Below are positions 1-8,163 of a stretch of DNA of 64,000 nt, piece after piece. Source of the DNA: Burkholderia anthina (GTDB taxonomy: Bacteria > Pseudomonadota > Gammaproteobacteria > Burkholderiales > Burkholderiaceae); assembly GCF_902498995.1 (NCBI RefSeq), contig NZ_CABVLY010000023.1:82261-146260 (forward strand), written 5' to 3'. The position numbers and the translations under genes are program-made. The notes under the pieces were generated by a model. The model made no database searches. It was not told where the DNA came from and saw only the letters and a list, made by a program, of their open reading frames with translations. Every line of letters begins with the position of its first letter. The first letter of the stretch is position 1.

Positions 1-262
1 CCATGATCAGGCCGTGCATCGTCGTGAGTTCGTTGAAGAACTCCGGACGCATGATCTGCAGGCCCGGCTCGAACAGCTCGGCACGGATGCCGAGCGCCAT
101 CACGCCGCCCGACAGGAACATGATGAACGAGAACAGCAGGTACAGCGTACCGATGTCCTTGTGGTTGGTGGCGAACAGCCAGCGCCGCCAGCCGTGCGGT
201 GTTTCGTGCGCGTGGTCGTCGTGCGCGTGGTCCGCGGCTACGTCGTGCCCGATGCTAGACAT
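1..262 (-). CDS. ctaD: cytochrome c oxidase subunit I, N-terminal part (gene runs off the left edge)
   Basis: The reading frame starts at an ATG at 262 and runs leftward off the window, giving 87 residues. It begins with a His/Asp-rich leader (HDVAADHAHDDHAHE), then WLFATNHKDIGTLYLLFS, the characteristic start of the first transmembrane helix of aa3-type oxidase subunit I. The end of the visible part (TTMHGLIM) matches the start of helix II, which carries a heme ligand in this family. The protein is the inner-membrane catalytic subunit that reduces oxygen with electrons from subunit II. It lies 43 bp downstream of ctaC on the same strand, the usual cta operon order. AGGAGATTCTC just before the ATG supplies a good ribosome binding site. 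Confidence 0.95.
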   Translation of the reverse strand, partial: MSSIGHDVAADHAHDDHAHETPHGWRRWLFATNHKDIGTLYLLFSFIMFLSGGVMALGIRAELFEPGLQIMRPEFFNELTTMHGLIM

Positions 263-305
263 GAGAATCTCCTAATGCGAATACGTCGACTAACTCAGCG
301 ACACG

Positions 306-1874
306 TCAAGCCGCCGGGCCGATCTCGACACGCCGGGCTTCCTTCGCGTCTGCCCCGCCCGTGATCGTTTCCGGCTTTTTGAGAATAATGTGGTCTTCCG
401 CCACGCCTGCTGCCTTCAATGCGTCGCGCACGGCTTGTGCACGATGCTTGGCCAGTTCGGCGTTCGCGTCGGCCGAACCCGTCTTGTCGGTGAAGCCCGA
501 CAGCGCGAGCTTCGCGTCCGGATGTGCCTTCGCATAGTCGGCCGCTGCGGCGATCGCTGCTTTCGCATCCGCCGGCAGCACGCTCTTGCCCGTCTCGAAG
601 TAGATCGTCGACAGGGCGGCCGATGCCGACGCCGCCGGCTGCTCGGCTGCGCCCGACGCGGCTTGCGCCGGTGCCGAGGCGGCTTCCGCCGGCGCCGCTG
701 CGCCTGCCGTGTCTTCCGGCATCTTGCCGTTGCGCGCATCAGCCACTTGCTTCGGCTGCAGCAGATCGTTCTTGTGGTTGCCCCACGAATTGCGCTCGTA
801 CGTGATGACCGATGCGATATCGAGGTCCGACAACGATGCCCACGACGGCATGGCCCCCTTGCCGTGCAGCACGCGCTCGACGTGGCCGGCGATCGGGCCG
901 TTCACGATCGGGCTGCCGTCCATTGCCGGGAATGCGCCGAGACCCTTGCCGTTCACCTGGTGGCAGGCCGCGCAGTTCGCCTTGTAGACGTCCTCGCCGT
1001 GCGAGACGAGTTCGGCCATCGTGTAAACCTTGTTCGGATCGACCGCCGCGCCGGCCAGCTTGGCCTTCTGCGCCGTGACCCACTTCGCGTAGTCGTCTTC
1101 CGACAGGACTTCGACCACGACCGGCATGAACGCGTGTTCCTTGCCGCACAGTTCGGTACAGAAGCCGCGGAACGTGCCGACCTTGTCAGCCTTGAACCAC
1201 GTGTCGCGCACGAAGCCGGGGATCGCATCCTGCTTCACGCCGAACGCGGGCACGTACCACGAGTGGACGACGTCGTTCGCGGTCGTGATGATGCGGATCT
1301 TCTTGTTGACCGGCACGACGAGCGGGTTGTCGACTTCCTGCAGATAGGTGTCGGTGATCGGCTTCTTGCCCATCACTTCGTCACGCGGGGTGCTGAGCGT
1401 CGACAGGAAGCTGATGCCCTCGCCCGGGCCCTTCACGTAATCGTAGCCCCACTTCCACTGGTAGCCGGTGACCTTGATCGTGAGGTCGGCGTTGGTCGTG
1501 TCCTTCATGGCGACGACGGCCTTCGTCGCCGGCAGCGCCATCAATACGACGATGATGAACGGCACGATCGTCCAGATGATTTCGACGGTCGTGCTTTCAT
1601 GGAAATTGGCGGCCTTGAAGCCCTTGGATTTGCGGTGCGCGAAGATCGAATAGAACATCACGCCGAACACGCCGACGAAGATCACCGTACACAGGATCAG
1701 CATCATCGTGTGGAGATCGTAGAGCTCCTCGGCGATTTTCGTGACCGGCGGCTGAAAGTTGATCTCGTTGACGCGGGGGCCGCCCGGGCTATCACCGACC
1801 GCCAGAGCAGCGCCGGCAAAGAGCAATCCGCTGCATGCCAGCACGCCCGTGAGGGCTCGCTTGATTGTTTTCAT
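306..1874 (-). CDS. ctaC: cytochrome c oxidase subunit II with cytochrome c and OmpA-like domains
   Basis: This subunit carries electrons from cytochrome c to subunit I. From the ATG at 1874 it has 522 residues: a signal peptide (MKTIKRALTGVLACSG...), two membrane helices, a CuA cupredoxin domain with Cys239, Cys243 and His247 (CTELCGKEH), a class I cytochrome c domain with heme site CAACH at 301-305, an Ala/Pro linker, and from about residue 415 an OmpA-like domain. The OmpA domain has the expected peptidoglycan-contact segments (GFTDKTGSAD and NAELAKHRA). Classical subunit II ends after CuA or after the heme domain, so the OmpA tail is unusual. An in-frame ATG at 1898 also has a purine-rich site (GGGAGGG), but the 1874 start (AAGGA) places the signal peptide at the terminus. 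ctaD follows. Confidence 0.93.
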   Translation of the reverse strand: MKTIKRALTGVLACSGLLFAGAALAVGDSPGGPRVNEINFQPPVTKIAEELYDLHTMMLILCTVIFVGVFGVMFYSIFAHRKSKGFKAANFHESTTVEIIWTIVPFIIVVLMALPATKAVVAMKDTTNADLTIKVTGYQWKWGYDYVKGPGEGISFLSTLSTPRDEVMGKKPITDTYLQEVDNPLVVPVNKKIRIITTANDVVHSWYVPAFGVKQDAIPGFVRDTWFKADKVGTFRGFCTELCGKEHAFMPVVVEVLSEDDYAKWVTAQKAKLAGAAVDPNKVYTMAELVSHGEDVYKANCAACHQVNGKGLGAFPAMDGSPIVNGPIAGHVERVLHGKGAMPSWASLSDLDIASVITYERNSWGNHKNDLLQPKQVADARNGKMPEDTAGAAAPAEAASAPAQAASGAAEQPAASASAALSTIYFETGKSVLPADAKAAIAAAADYAKAHPDAKLALSGFTDKTGSADANAELAKHRAQAVRDALKAAGVAEDHIILKKPETITGGADAKEARRVEIGPAA

Positions 1875-1955
1875 AGCATCCTTACCCAAAATTTCCATTC
1901 AAACCCTCCCCCGTCGCAAGACGCCGGCCTCCTTGCGGCCGGTGCCCGCGCCTCG

Positions 1956-2441
1956 TCAGCCGCAGCGCCTGAGCGACACGCGCAGTTCGTCGGCGAACTG
2001 CGCACGCTTGTACTGCGCGAGATGCTGCCCGATTACGACGGTCTGCCCGCGCGATACCAGTCGAATCGGATCGCGTGGCGTCGCACCCGGCTCGACCCGC
2101 ACCCAGCGCGGGTTGAATTCGATCTGCGTGAGCCGCTCCGCATCCATCCGCTCGATCACGAGCCGGTGCGGAAACAGCCTGATGCGCTCGTAATCGACTG
2201 CATGGCGAGCATAAATCGCAAATGCGACACCCACTACAAGCAACTCGATTCCGGTGAAGGGCATGACGAGCCAAGCCCCCCGCCACATCAGCAATGCCGC
2301 GATCACCAGCGAGAAGCCCGCGAGCGACGCGTAAAACAGCACGAACTGGCGCGGCGACACCGAACAATTGCGTTTCATGAGCCAGTCTGCGATGACCGGT
2401 TCATTGTTCGTCGTCTCCGCCAAAACCCTCGCTGCTTCCAT
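1956..2441 (-). CDS. DUF2244 family membrane protein
   Basis: A 161-residue protein of the DUF2244 family, which is common beside cytochrome oxidase genes and has no established function. A first segment (about residues 1-25) is followed by two membrane helices (around FVLFYASLAGFSLVIAALLM and FTGIELLVVGVAFAIYA), then a cytoplasmic beta-rich part with IEFNPRWVRVE. The frame is open up to 2594, but ATG 2441 is preceded by GTGAGGCGG and removes a Cys-rich, non-conserved extension, so it is preferred. It lies about 80 bp downstream of nothing obvious on its strand and reads toward ctaC from upstream, so it is probably co-transcribed with the cta genes. Function inferred only by association with the oxidase. 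Confidence 0.8.
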   Translation of the reverse strand: MEAARVLAETTNNEPVIADWLMKRNCSVSPRQFVLFYASLAGFSLVIAALLMWRGAWLVMPFTGIELLVVGVAFAIYARHAVDYERIRLFPHRLVIERMDAERLTQIEFNPRWVRVEPGATPRDPIRLVSRGQTVVIGQHLAQYKRAQFADELRVSLRRCG

Positions 2442-2675
2442 CGCCGCCTCACGCGAATGGCATGCGATGCATGCCTGCATCGGACTCGTCGCCCCGTATT
2501 GCGGGGACCCCGGGACGACAAGCTGACGCATTATAGGCGGGTTCAATGGCATCCACAAGCAAGCGCCTATCGGCCCGCGAGCCAAGCGCCACAAGCTTCC
2601 CGGCCATTTTTGCCGCTAATTCGACCCCGCTTTGCGCCGCTAATTTCAGACATAACAAAACACCTCTTTACCGCT

Positions 2676-3641
2676 TTACCGATTCTTCGGACGTCCCTTG
2701 CCGATATCTTCGATACGCACGATCCCGTGCCCCTCGGCAGTCGTACGCGGCACGGCCTTCCACGCGTGGCCGTAGACCACCTCGAACGTCAGGGCAATCG
2801 TGCCGTCCGCGCGCCGGCGCGCCTCCAGCGCATCGCCGAGCGCCGCGCGAAAGCGCCGCGTCGCGCGCTGCGGCGTCGTGCGCTCGAACGGATAGGCGCC
2901 CCAGCGGCGCACGTCGGCCAGCAGGGAGTCGGGTGTCTTGTAGGTGACGGTGAGCACTTCCTGGTCCATCACCGGGATCTCGAAACCGCTCTCGACGAGC
3001 ATGTCGCCGAGATCGTGCATGTCGACGAAATCGACGACGCGCGGTGCGGGCGGCGCGATGCCGAGCGCCGCTTCGGCATCCGCGCAGGCCGCGCGCAGCT
3101 CGCGCAGCGTGTCGGGGCCGAACGTGCTGAACATCAGCAGGCCGTTCACGCGCAGCACGCGCTGCCATTCGGGGAACACCGTATCGGGACGCGAATGCCA
3201 GTGAAGCGCGAGATTCGACCAGATCAGGTCGAACGCGCCGGCCGCGAACGGCAGCATCGAGAAATCGGCCTGCGCGACGCGCGGGCCGCGCTGGCCCAGC
3301 GCCCGGCCGAGCGAGGCCGGCAGCCAGCGGCGCCAGTTCGTCTGCTCGACCTCGCGCTGGCCCGCCCGCGCGAGCATCGCGCCGGACAGGTCGACGCCGA
3401 ACACCGGAGCCTCGGGAAAGCGCGCGCGCAGTGCCGGCAGGTCGTCGCCCGGCCCGCAGCCCGCATCGAGCACGGCCGCCGGGCTCACCTTGATGTACTC
3501 GAGGCGCTCGTTCATCCGTTGCGCGATCTCGCGCGGCAGAAATGCGACCGCGTCGAACGAGGCGGCACGGCGATCGAAGATCCGCCGCAAACGCCGGGCG
3601 TCATTGGCCGGACGGCCGGGTGAAGTCGAAGCTGAGGACAT
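2676..3641 (-). CDS. bioC: BioC-like malonyl-ACP O-methyltransferase / SAM methyltransferase
   Basis: A class I SAM-dependent methyltransferase of 321 residues. Motif I is VLDAGCGPGDDLP, the acidic end of strand 2 is VFGVDLSGAML, and motif IV is FDLIWSNLALHW, followed by WQRVLRVNGLLMFSTFGPDTL, a segment typical of BioC. BioC methylates malonyl-ACP to disguise it for pimeloyl (biotin) synthesis. The protein is longer than E. coli BioC (about 250) because of an insert near the strand-2 region and a longer tail. No other bio genes lie here, so the biotin role is by family only. It is divergent from the ComF-like gene. The start at 3641 is chosen over 3650 by eye; neither has a strong ribosome site. 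Confidence 0.78.
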   Translation of the reverse strand: MSSASTSPGRPANDARRLRRIFDRRAASFDAVAFLPREIAQRMNERLEYIKVSPAAVLDAGCGPGDDLPALRARFPEAPVFGVDLSGAMLARAGQREVEQTNWRRWLPASLGRALGQRGPRVAQADFSMLPFAAGAFDLIWSNLALHWHSRPDTVFPEWQRVLRVNGLLMFSTFGPDTLRELRAACADAEAALGIAPPAPRVVDFVDMHDLGDMLVESGFEIPVMDQEVLTVTYKTPDSLLADVRRWGAYPFERTTPQRATRRFRAALGDALEARRRADGTIALTFEVVYGHAWKAVPRTTAEGHGIVRIEDIGKGRPKNR

Positions 3642-3667
3642 GTCGGGCACACTGGCGAAGAGCCCGA

Positions 3668-3675
3668 AGTATACT
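3668..3675. promoter_or_regulatory. palindromic -10 element shared by divergent promoters (bioC-like / comF-like)
   Basis: AGTATACT is self-complementary, so it reads as the -10 hexamer TATACT on both strands. It sits 27 bp from the methyltransferase start (3641) and 49 bp from the comF-like start (3724), the only AT-rich patch in the gap. No good -35 hexamer was found on either side. Inference from position and consensus. Confidence 0.4.
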
Positions 3676-3723
3676 CGCTCGCCTCGCAGCCTTCATCGAG
3701 GCGGGCCATCTGGAGTGTTTCCG

Positions 3724-4503
3724 ATGGATCGCAGTTCCGCTCCGCACGCGATGCGCGTCGTTTTGTCGCAGGTCGGTGTGTTGCTTGCGCGCATCGTCGT
3801 GCACGCGCTGCCGAATCGATGCGCGCTGTGCGGCAATTTGTCACACAGCGTGATTTGCGCCGCCTGCGACGCCGCGTACTGGAATGAAGCGCGCTTGCGG
3901 TGCGACGTCTGCGCCGTGCCGCTGGGCACCGCGCGGCCGCGTTCGCGCGCGGCGGATTACCGGTGCGACGCATGCCGCGCGACGCCGCCGCCGTTCGATG
4001 CAACGCTCGCGCTCGCCGATTACCGCGCGCCGCTCGACGGGCTCGCGCGCGGCCTGAAGTTTCACGCGCGGCTCGCGCTCGGCGCGGAATTCGCGGCCCG
4101 GCTCGCGCAGCGGGTCAGCGATACGGACGACATGCAGCGCGCCGCCGGCTTCGACGTCATCGCGCCGGTGCCGCTGTCGCACGGGCGGCTCGTCGCGCGC
4201 GGCTACAACCAGGCATGGGCGATCGCGCGTCCGCTCGCGCGCCGGCTCGGCGTGCGCGCCGATGCGGCGCTGCTCGCACGCGTGGCCGAAACCGCGCCGC
4301 AGTCGCGGCTCGACCGGCGCGCGCGGCGGGACAACATGGTCGCGGCGTTTGCGGTGGCGGGCGACGTCGCCCGTCGCCACGTGGCGCTCGTCGACGACGT
4401 GATGACGTCCGGCGCGACGCTCGCGGCCGCCGCGCACGCATTGAAGGCAGCGGGCGCCGCGCGCGTGACGAATCTGGTTGCGCTGCGCACCGCCAGGGAT
4501 TAA
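3724..4503 (+). CDS. comF: ComF family phosphoribosyltransferase-like protein
   Basis: A 259-residue ComF/GntX-type protein linked to DNA uptake or use in competent species. The N-terminal half has paired Cys motifs that could bind zinc (CALCG, CAAC, CDVC and CDAC, residues about 33-85). The C-terminal half is a type I phosphoribosyltransferase fold with the PRPP-binding loop VALVDDVMTSGATL. DVIAPVPLSHGRLVARGYNQ is the conserved middle segment of the family. The ATG at 3724 is preceded by GGAG and starts shortly before the first helix; the frame is open from 3490 but the upstream part overlaps the divergent gene. trmL follows about 100 bp downstream. Confidence 0.88.
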   Translation: MDRSSAPHAMRVVLSQVGVLLARIVVHALPNRCALCGNLSHSVICAACDAAYWNEARLRCDVCAVPLGTARPRSRAADYRCDACRATPPPFDATLALADYRAPLDGLARGLKFHARLALGAEFAARLAQRVSDTDDMQRAAGFDVIAPVPLSHGRLVARGYNQAWAIARPLARRLGVRADAALLARVAETAPQSRLDRRARRDNMVAAFAVAGDVARRHVALVDDVMTSGATLAAAAHALKAAGAARVTNLVALRTARD

Positions 4504-4610
4504 TTAGATAGAGAGGCCGGCCGCCCGAACGCGGCCACGGCCGTCACGAACCGGCCGGCCGGGAAGGAATGCACGTTGCTCCGTCCCGGCCGGCCCAGCC
4601 AGACCCAACC

Positions 4611-5081
4611 ATGTTCAACGTCGTCCTCGTCGCCCCCGAAATTCCGCCGAACACCGGTAACGTGATCCGCCTGTGCGCCAACACCGGCGCGCGCCTGCAT
4701 CTGATCGAGCCGCTCGGCTTTCCGCTCGACGACGCGAAGATGCGCCGCGCAGGGCTCGACTATCACGAATATGCGGAAATGCGCGTGCACCGCGACTGGG
4801 ACGCGTTCGTCGCGGCCGAAGCGCCCGATCCCGCGCGGATGTTCGCGTTCACGACCCGCGGCTCGGGCCGCTTCCACGATCACGCGTTCGTGCCGGGCGA
4901 CTGGTTCGTGTTCGGTTCGGAAACGCGCGGGCTGCCTACCGGCGTGCTCGAGCGCTTTCCGAACGAACAGCGCGTGCGCCTGCCGATGCGGCCGGGCAAT
5001 CGCAGCCTGAATCTGTCGAACACGGTCGCGGTGGTCGTGTTCGAAGCGTGGCGCCAGGCCGGCTTCGAAGGCGGCGCCTGA
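4611..5081 (+). CDS. trmL: tRNA (cytidine(34)-2'-O)-methyltransferase
   Basis: A 156-residue SPOUT methyltransferase that 2'-O-methylates the wobble base (C34 or cmnm5U34) of tRNA-Leu isoacceptors. All three family motifs are present: EIPPNTGNVIRLCANTG near the start, FGSETRGLP in the middle and LPMRPGNRSLNLSNTVAV at the end, which form the trefoil knot and SAM pocket. Length equals the family norm. An in-frame ATG lies 42 bp upstream (4569), but the family starts at MFNVVL, so 4611 is used. It reads in the same direction as the comF-like gene; a GC-rich inverted repeat (4515-4523 with 4552-4560) lies between them. Confidence 0.93.
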   Translation: MFNVVLVAPEIPPNTGNVIRLCANTGARLHLIEPLGFPLDDAKMRRAGLDYHEYAEMRVHRDWDAFVAAEAPDPARMFAFTTRGSGRFHDHAFVPGDWFVFGSETRGLPTGVLERFPNEQRVRLPMRPGNRSLNLSNTVAVVVFEAWRQAGFEGGA

Positions 5082-5117
5082 CGCCACTGCAGATCGCGCG
5101 CCGCGCGGCCCGCCCGG

Positions 5118-5642
5118 CTAGATGCGCGCGAGCCGCGCGCGATACAGGTCGTAGATGTCGGAAGAAAAGCACGCGAACACCACGCGTGCGAGATTCGGCG
5201 CCTGCGGCAGCGTTTCCACGACCGTGCCGACCGCGATGTCGACGGCCTCCTCGGCCGGATAGCGGTATATGCCGCAGCTGATCGCGGGAAACGCGATCGA
5301 CGTCGCGGCGACGTCCTCGGCCAGTTCGAGCGCGCGCCGGTAGCACGACGCGAGCAGTTCGGGCTCGCCGCGCCCGCCGCCATACCACACCGGGCCGACC
5401 GCATGAATCACGTAGCGCGCCGGCAGCCCGTGACCGCGCGTGAGCTTCGCGTCGCCGGTGTCGCAGCCGCCCAGCGTGCGGCACTCGGCCAGCAGGCCGG
5501 GGCCGGCCGCGCGATGGATCGCGCCGTCGACACCGCCGCCGCCCAGCAGCGAGCCGTTCGCGGCATTGACGATCGCGTCGACGTCGAGCGTCGTGATGTC
5601 GACGACTTGTGCGTCGAACGTGGTGGAACCGATCTGCAGCAT
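5118..5642 (-). CDS. macro-domain protein, O-acetyl-ADP-ribose deacetylase-like
   Basis: A 174-residue stand-alone macro domain. The ADP-ribose pocket is visible as VDAIVNAANGSLLGGGGVDGAIHRAAG, and the second loop as SCGIYRYP. The family hydrolyses O-acetyl-ADP-ribose or removes ADP-ribose from targets (E. coli YmdB). The conserved Asn (NAANG) and the Asp of GGVDGAIH, implicated in catalysis, are present. ATG 5642 has GGAGGATGTC directly upstream and is preferred over the earlier in-frame ATG at 5702. It converges with trmL and is followed upstream by gpsA, with no sign that they form one unit. Confidence 0.87.
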   Translation of the reverse strand: MLQIGSTTFDAQVVDITTLDVDAIVNAANGSLLGGGGVDGAIHRAAGPGLLAECRTLGGCDTGDAKLTRGHGLPARYVIHAVGPVWYGGGRGEPELLASCYRRALELAEDVAATSIAFPAISCGIYRYPAEEAVDIAVGTVVETLPQAPNLARVVFACFSSDIYDLYRARLARI

Positions 5643-5735
5643 GACATCCTCCCGAAACGCCGGAGACTGTTCAAGCGTAGTGCGCTTTGGCGCCGCGCGC
5701 ATGGCGCGGGTGCATACGGCGACGGCGAATCGGCG

Positions 5736-6734
5736 TTATTCGGCGCGCGCGTCGCGCCGCAGCAGGCCGCTGACCGCATCGCGCGGCGCCACGCCGTCGA
5801 ACAGCACGCCGCACACGGCTTCGGTGATCGGCATTTCGATCGATTGCGCGCGTGCGAGCGCAAGCACGGCCTGTGCGCAGCGCACGCCTTCGGCCACATG
5901 GCCGAGCGCGCCGAGGATGTCGTTCAGCGAGCGGCCGGCCGCGAGTTGCAGGCCGACCGTGCGATTGCGCGACAGGTCGCCCGTCGCGGTGAGGATCAGG
6001 TCGCCGAGGCCCGTGAGCCCGGTGAAGGTTTCCGCACGACCGCCGAGCGCGACGCCGAGGCGCGACATTTCGGCGAGGCCGCGCGTGACCAGCGCGGCGC
6101 GCGCGTTCAGCCCGAGCCCGAGGCCGTCGGCGATGCCGGTCGCGATCGCGAGCACGTTCTTGACCGCGCCGCCGACCTCGACACCGACCACGTCGTCGCC
6201 CGTATAGATCCGCATCGCGCCGTGGTGGAAGGCGGCGAGCGTGCGCTCGCGGCATTCGGCGGACGCGCTCGCGACCGTCAGCGCGACCGGCAACGCGAGC
6301 CCGACTTCGCGGGCGAAGCTCGGCCCCGACAGCACGCCGTTGCTGTGCTGCCCGGGCAACTCGGCCGCGATCACCTGATGCGGCAGCAGATGCGTGTCGG
6401 CCTCGAAACCCTTGCAGACCCACACGACGTGCGCGGGCACGCAGCCCGCGTCGCGCATCGCGCCGAACAGCGTGCGCAGCCCGGCCACGGGCGCGGCGAT
6501 CACGCACAGCGCGTCGTCCGCGGCGCCGTGCGCGAGCGCGACGCCGAGATCGGCGTCGTAGCGCAGCGCATCGGGCAGCGCGATGCCGTCCAGATAGCGG
6601 GAATTTTCGTGCCGGGCCTGCAGCCCGGCGATCAGCGCGGCGTCGCGCGCCCAGAGAAGCGTATCGTGCCGCGCGGCCAGATGGCCCGCGAGCGCGGTGC
6701 CCCAGGCACCGGCGCCGAGAACGGCTACTTTCAT
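5736..6734 (-). CDS. gpsA: NAD(P)-dependent glycerol-3-phosphate dehydrogenase
   Basis: A 332-residue cytoplasmic enzyme that reduces dihydroxyacetone phosphate to sn-glycerol 3-phosphate for phospholipid synthesis. The Rossmann motif is at the very start (VAVLGAGAWGTALAGHLA), the substrate-binding region includes GPSFAREV, and the catalytic lysine lies in GAVKNVLAIATGIADG. The length is normal. The frame extends upstream to 6941 without a stop, but MKVAVLGAG is the conserved start. It is the last gene of rhodanese-grxC-secB-gpsA and starts 27 bp after secB. Confidence 0.96.
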   Translation of the reverse strand: MKVAVLGAGAWGTALAGHLAARHDTLLWARDAALIAGLQARHENSRYLDGIALPDALRYDADLGVALAHGAADDALCVIAAPVAGLRTLFGAMRDAGCVPAHVVWVCKGFEADTHLLPHQVIAAELPGQHSNGVLSGPSFAREVGLALPVALTVASASAECRERTLAAFHHGAMRIYTGDDVVGVEVGGAVKNVLAIATGIADGLGLGLNARAALVTRGLAEMSRLGVALGGRAETFTGLTGLGDLILTATGDLSRNRTVGLQLAAGRSLNDILGALGHVAEGVRCAQAVLALARAQSIEMPITEAVCGVLFDGVAPRDAVSGLLRRDARAE

Positions 6735-6760
6735 ACCCAGCACCGGTCCGGAGTGAAACG

Positions 6761-7240
6761 TCAGTTCAGCGTCGTGCCGTTCGGCGCGCCTGCTGCACCG
6801 GCCTGCTGCTGAAGCTGCTCGAGACGCTGCTCGTACAGCGCCTGGAAGTTGATTTCCGCCAGGTGGATCGGCGGGAAGCCCGCACGCGTGATCGCGTCGG
6901 CGATGTTCGAGCGCAGGTACGGGAACAGGATCGTCGGGCAAGCGATGCCGACGAGCGGGTCGAGTTGCTCGTCAGGAATGTTGCGAATGTCGAAAATGCC
7001 GGCCTGCTTCGCTTCGATCAGGAACGCGACCTTGTCCTTCACCTTCGCGGTGACGGTACCCGACACGACGACTTCGAACACGCTTTCGGCAAGGCGCTCG
7101 GCCTTGACGTCGACTTCGACTTCAACCGACGGCATGTCCTGCTCAAGGAAGATCGCCGGCGAATTCGGCTGCTCGAGCGACATATCCTTCAGGTAGACGC
7201 GCTGGATGTTGAAGAACGGTTGGTTTTCGACGTCGGACAT
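6761..7240 (-). CDS. secB: protein-export chaperone SecB
   Basis: A 159-residue cytoplasmic chaperone that holds preproteins unfolded and passes them to SecA. The family segments FFNIQRVYLKDMSLEQPN, FEVVVSGTV, and ACPTILFPYLRSNIADAITRAGFPP are all present. The C-terminal tail is Gln/Ala-rich with GAPNGTTLN, somewhat different from the E. coli tail that contacts SecA zinc. Third gene in the conserved operon with grxC upstream and gpsA downstream. The start is fixed by MSDVENQPFF. Confidence 0.97.
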   Translation of the reverse strand: MSDVENQPFFNIQRVYLKDMSLEQPNSPAIFLEQDMPSVEVEVDVKAERLAESVFEVVVSGTVTAKVKDKVAFLIEAKQAGIFDIRNIPDEQLDPLVGIACPTILFPYLRSNIADAITRAGFPPIHLAEINFQALYEQRLEQLQQQAGAAGAPNGTTLN

Positions 7241-7346
7241 GGTGTTTCCCTAAAAGTGGTGACGGGTCGGCCCGGCTTCACGCCGGCCGCCTCGGTTGAA
7301 TCCTGCGCGCTCAGCCGCAGCGCGGCCGGCGGCCATTCTGCCCTAA

Positions 7347-7607
7347 TCAGGCCGCTTGCAGAAGCGGCAGCAGGCCGCCTTCGCGGTCGAGCTTCGACAG
7401 ATCGTCGTAACCGCCGACGTGCGTGTCGCCGATGTAGATCTGCGGCACCGTGCGACGGCCCGTGCGCGTCATCATTTCCTCACGGCGGGCCGGATCGCGG
7501 TCGATCAGCACCTTTTCGATCTGCTCGACGCCGCGCAGCTTCAGCAGGCGCTCGGCCTGCATGCAATACGGACACACCTGCGTGCTGTACATCAAAACCT
7601 TGTTCAC
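7347..7607 (-). CDS. grxC: glutaredoxin 3
   Basis: An 86-residue glutaredoxin with active site CPYC (STQVCPYCMQAE) and the glutathione-binding TVPQIYIGDTHVGG. It reduces disulfides with glutathione, for example in ribonucleotide reductase. The start is a GTG at 7607 (VNKVLMYSTQ) preceded by AAGGAG; its GTGA overlaps the TGA of the rhodanese gene by 4 bp, so translation is probably coupled. secB follows after about 105 bp. Confidence 0.95.
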   Translation of the reverse strand: MNKVLMYSTQVCPYCMQAERLLKLRGVEQIEKVLIDRDPARREEMMTRTGRRTVPQIYIGDTHVGGYDDLSKLDREGGLLPLLQAA

Positions 7608-8026
7608 TTCGCCACTCCTTGTTTGACGACCGGCATCCCGGCCTGCTGCCAGGCGGCGACGCCGCCCTCGAGCACGTGCACCTCGGCATAGCCTGCCGCC
7701 TCGACCTCGCGCGCCGCCTTCTGCGACTGCTGGCCGTTCTGGCAGACGAGCAGCACGGGGGTGCTCTTGTTCTTTGCGACCTGCGCAATTTTCGCGCCGA
7801 TCTCGCCGGCGGCGACCTGGCGCGCCGACGGCAGGTGGCCGGCAGCGAAGTCGGACGCGGCACGCACGTCGATCACGACCGCGTTGCGGCGATTGATGAG
7901 CTGCGTTGCCTCCGCAGCCGACAGGCCGCCGCGGCCGCGGCGCAGGGCGGGCCATGCAAGCAGACCGCCGGAAACCACCAGGATCGCGATGAGGGCCAGG
8001 TTGGTGTAATTGGTAAAGAACGTCAC
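7604..8026 (-). CDS. membrane-anchored rhodanese-like protein
   Basis: A 140-residue protein with one N-terminal membrane helix (NYTNLALIAILVVSGGLLAW) and a rhodanese domain whose active-site loop reads VCQNGQQS, giving Cys as the persulfide-forming residue. It corresponds to the YibN type that precedes grxC-secB in many proteobacteria; the exact substrate is unknown. The GTG at 8026 gives the expected length; the frame extends upstream to 8158 through the promoter region. It overlaps grxC by 4 bp. A TATAAT on this strand at 8077-8072 lies about 45 bp upstream of the start. Confidence 0.88.
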   Translation of the reverse strand: MTFFTNYTNLALIAILVVSGGLLAWPALRRGRGGLSAAEATQLINRRNAVVIDVRAASDFAAGHLPSARQVAAGEIGAKIAQVAKNKSTPVLLVCQNGQQSQKAAREVEAAGYAEVHVLEGGVAAWQQAGMPVVKQGVAK

Positions 8027-8071
8027 GGAATTCCGCCGGAAAAAGAGAAATCGGAAAAGGACAATCCCGCC

Positions 8072-8077
8072 ATTATA
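8072..8077 (-). promoter_or_regulatory. -10 element for the rhodanese-grxC-secB-gpsA operon
   Basis: TATAAT is exact on the minus strand in an AT-rich stretch between divergent genes, and predicts a leader of about 40 nt before the GTG at 8026. No convincing -35 was seen. The same AT-rich patch may serve gpmA on the other strand. Confidence 0.45.
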
Positions 8078-8163
8078 AAATAACCGTCTTGCGCGATGGC
8101 GGGCCCCGAACCGGGCACCGTGCGACGCGCCCCGCTTCCCTATCACTACCGACCGCAAGATCC

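Noticed and set aside
390..3623. Plus-strand open frame of 1077 codons across ctaC, DUF2244 and the methyltransferase
   Set aside because: It is antisense to three recognisable genes, has Arg/Ala/His-rich translation and no domain; high GC depletes stop codons.
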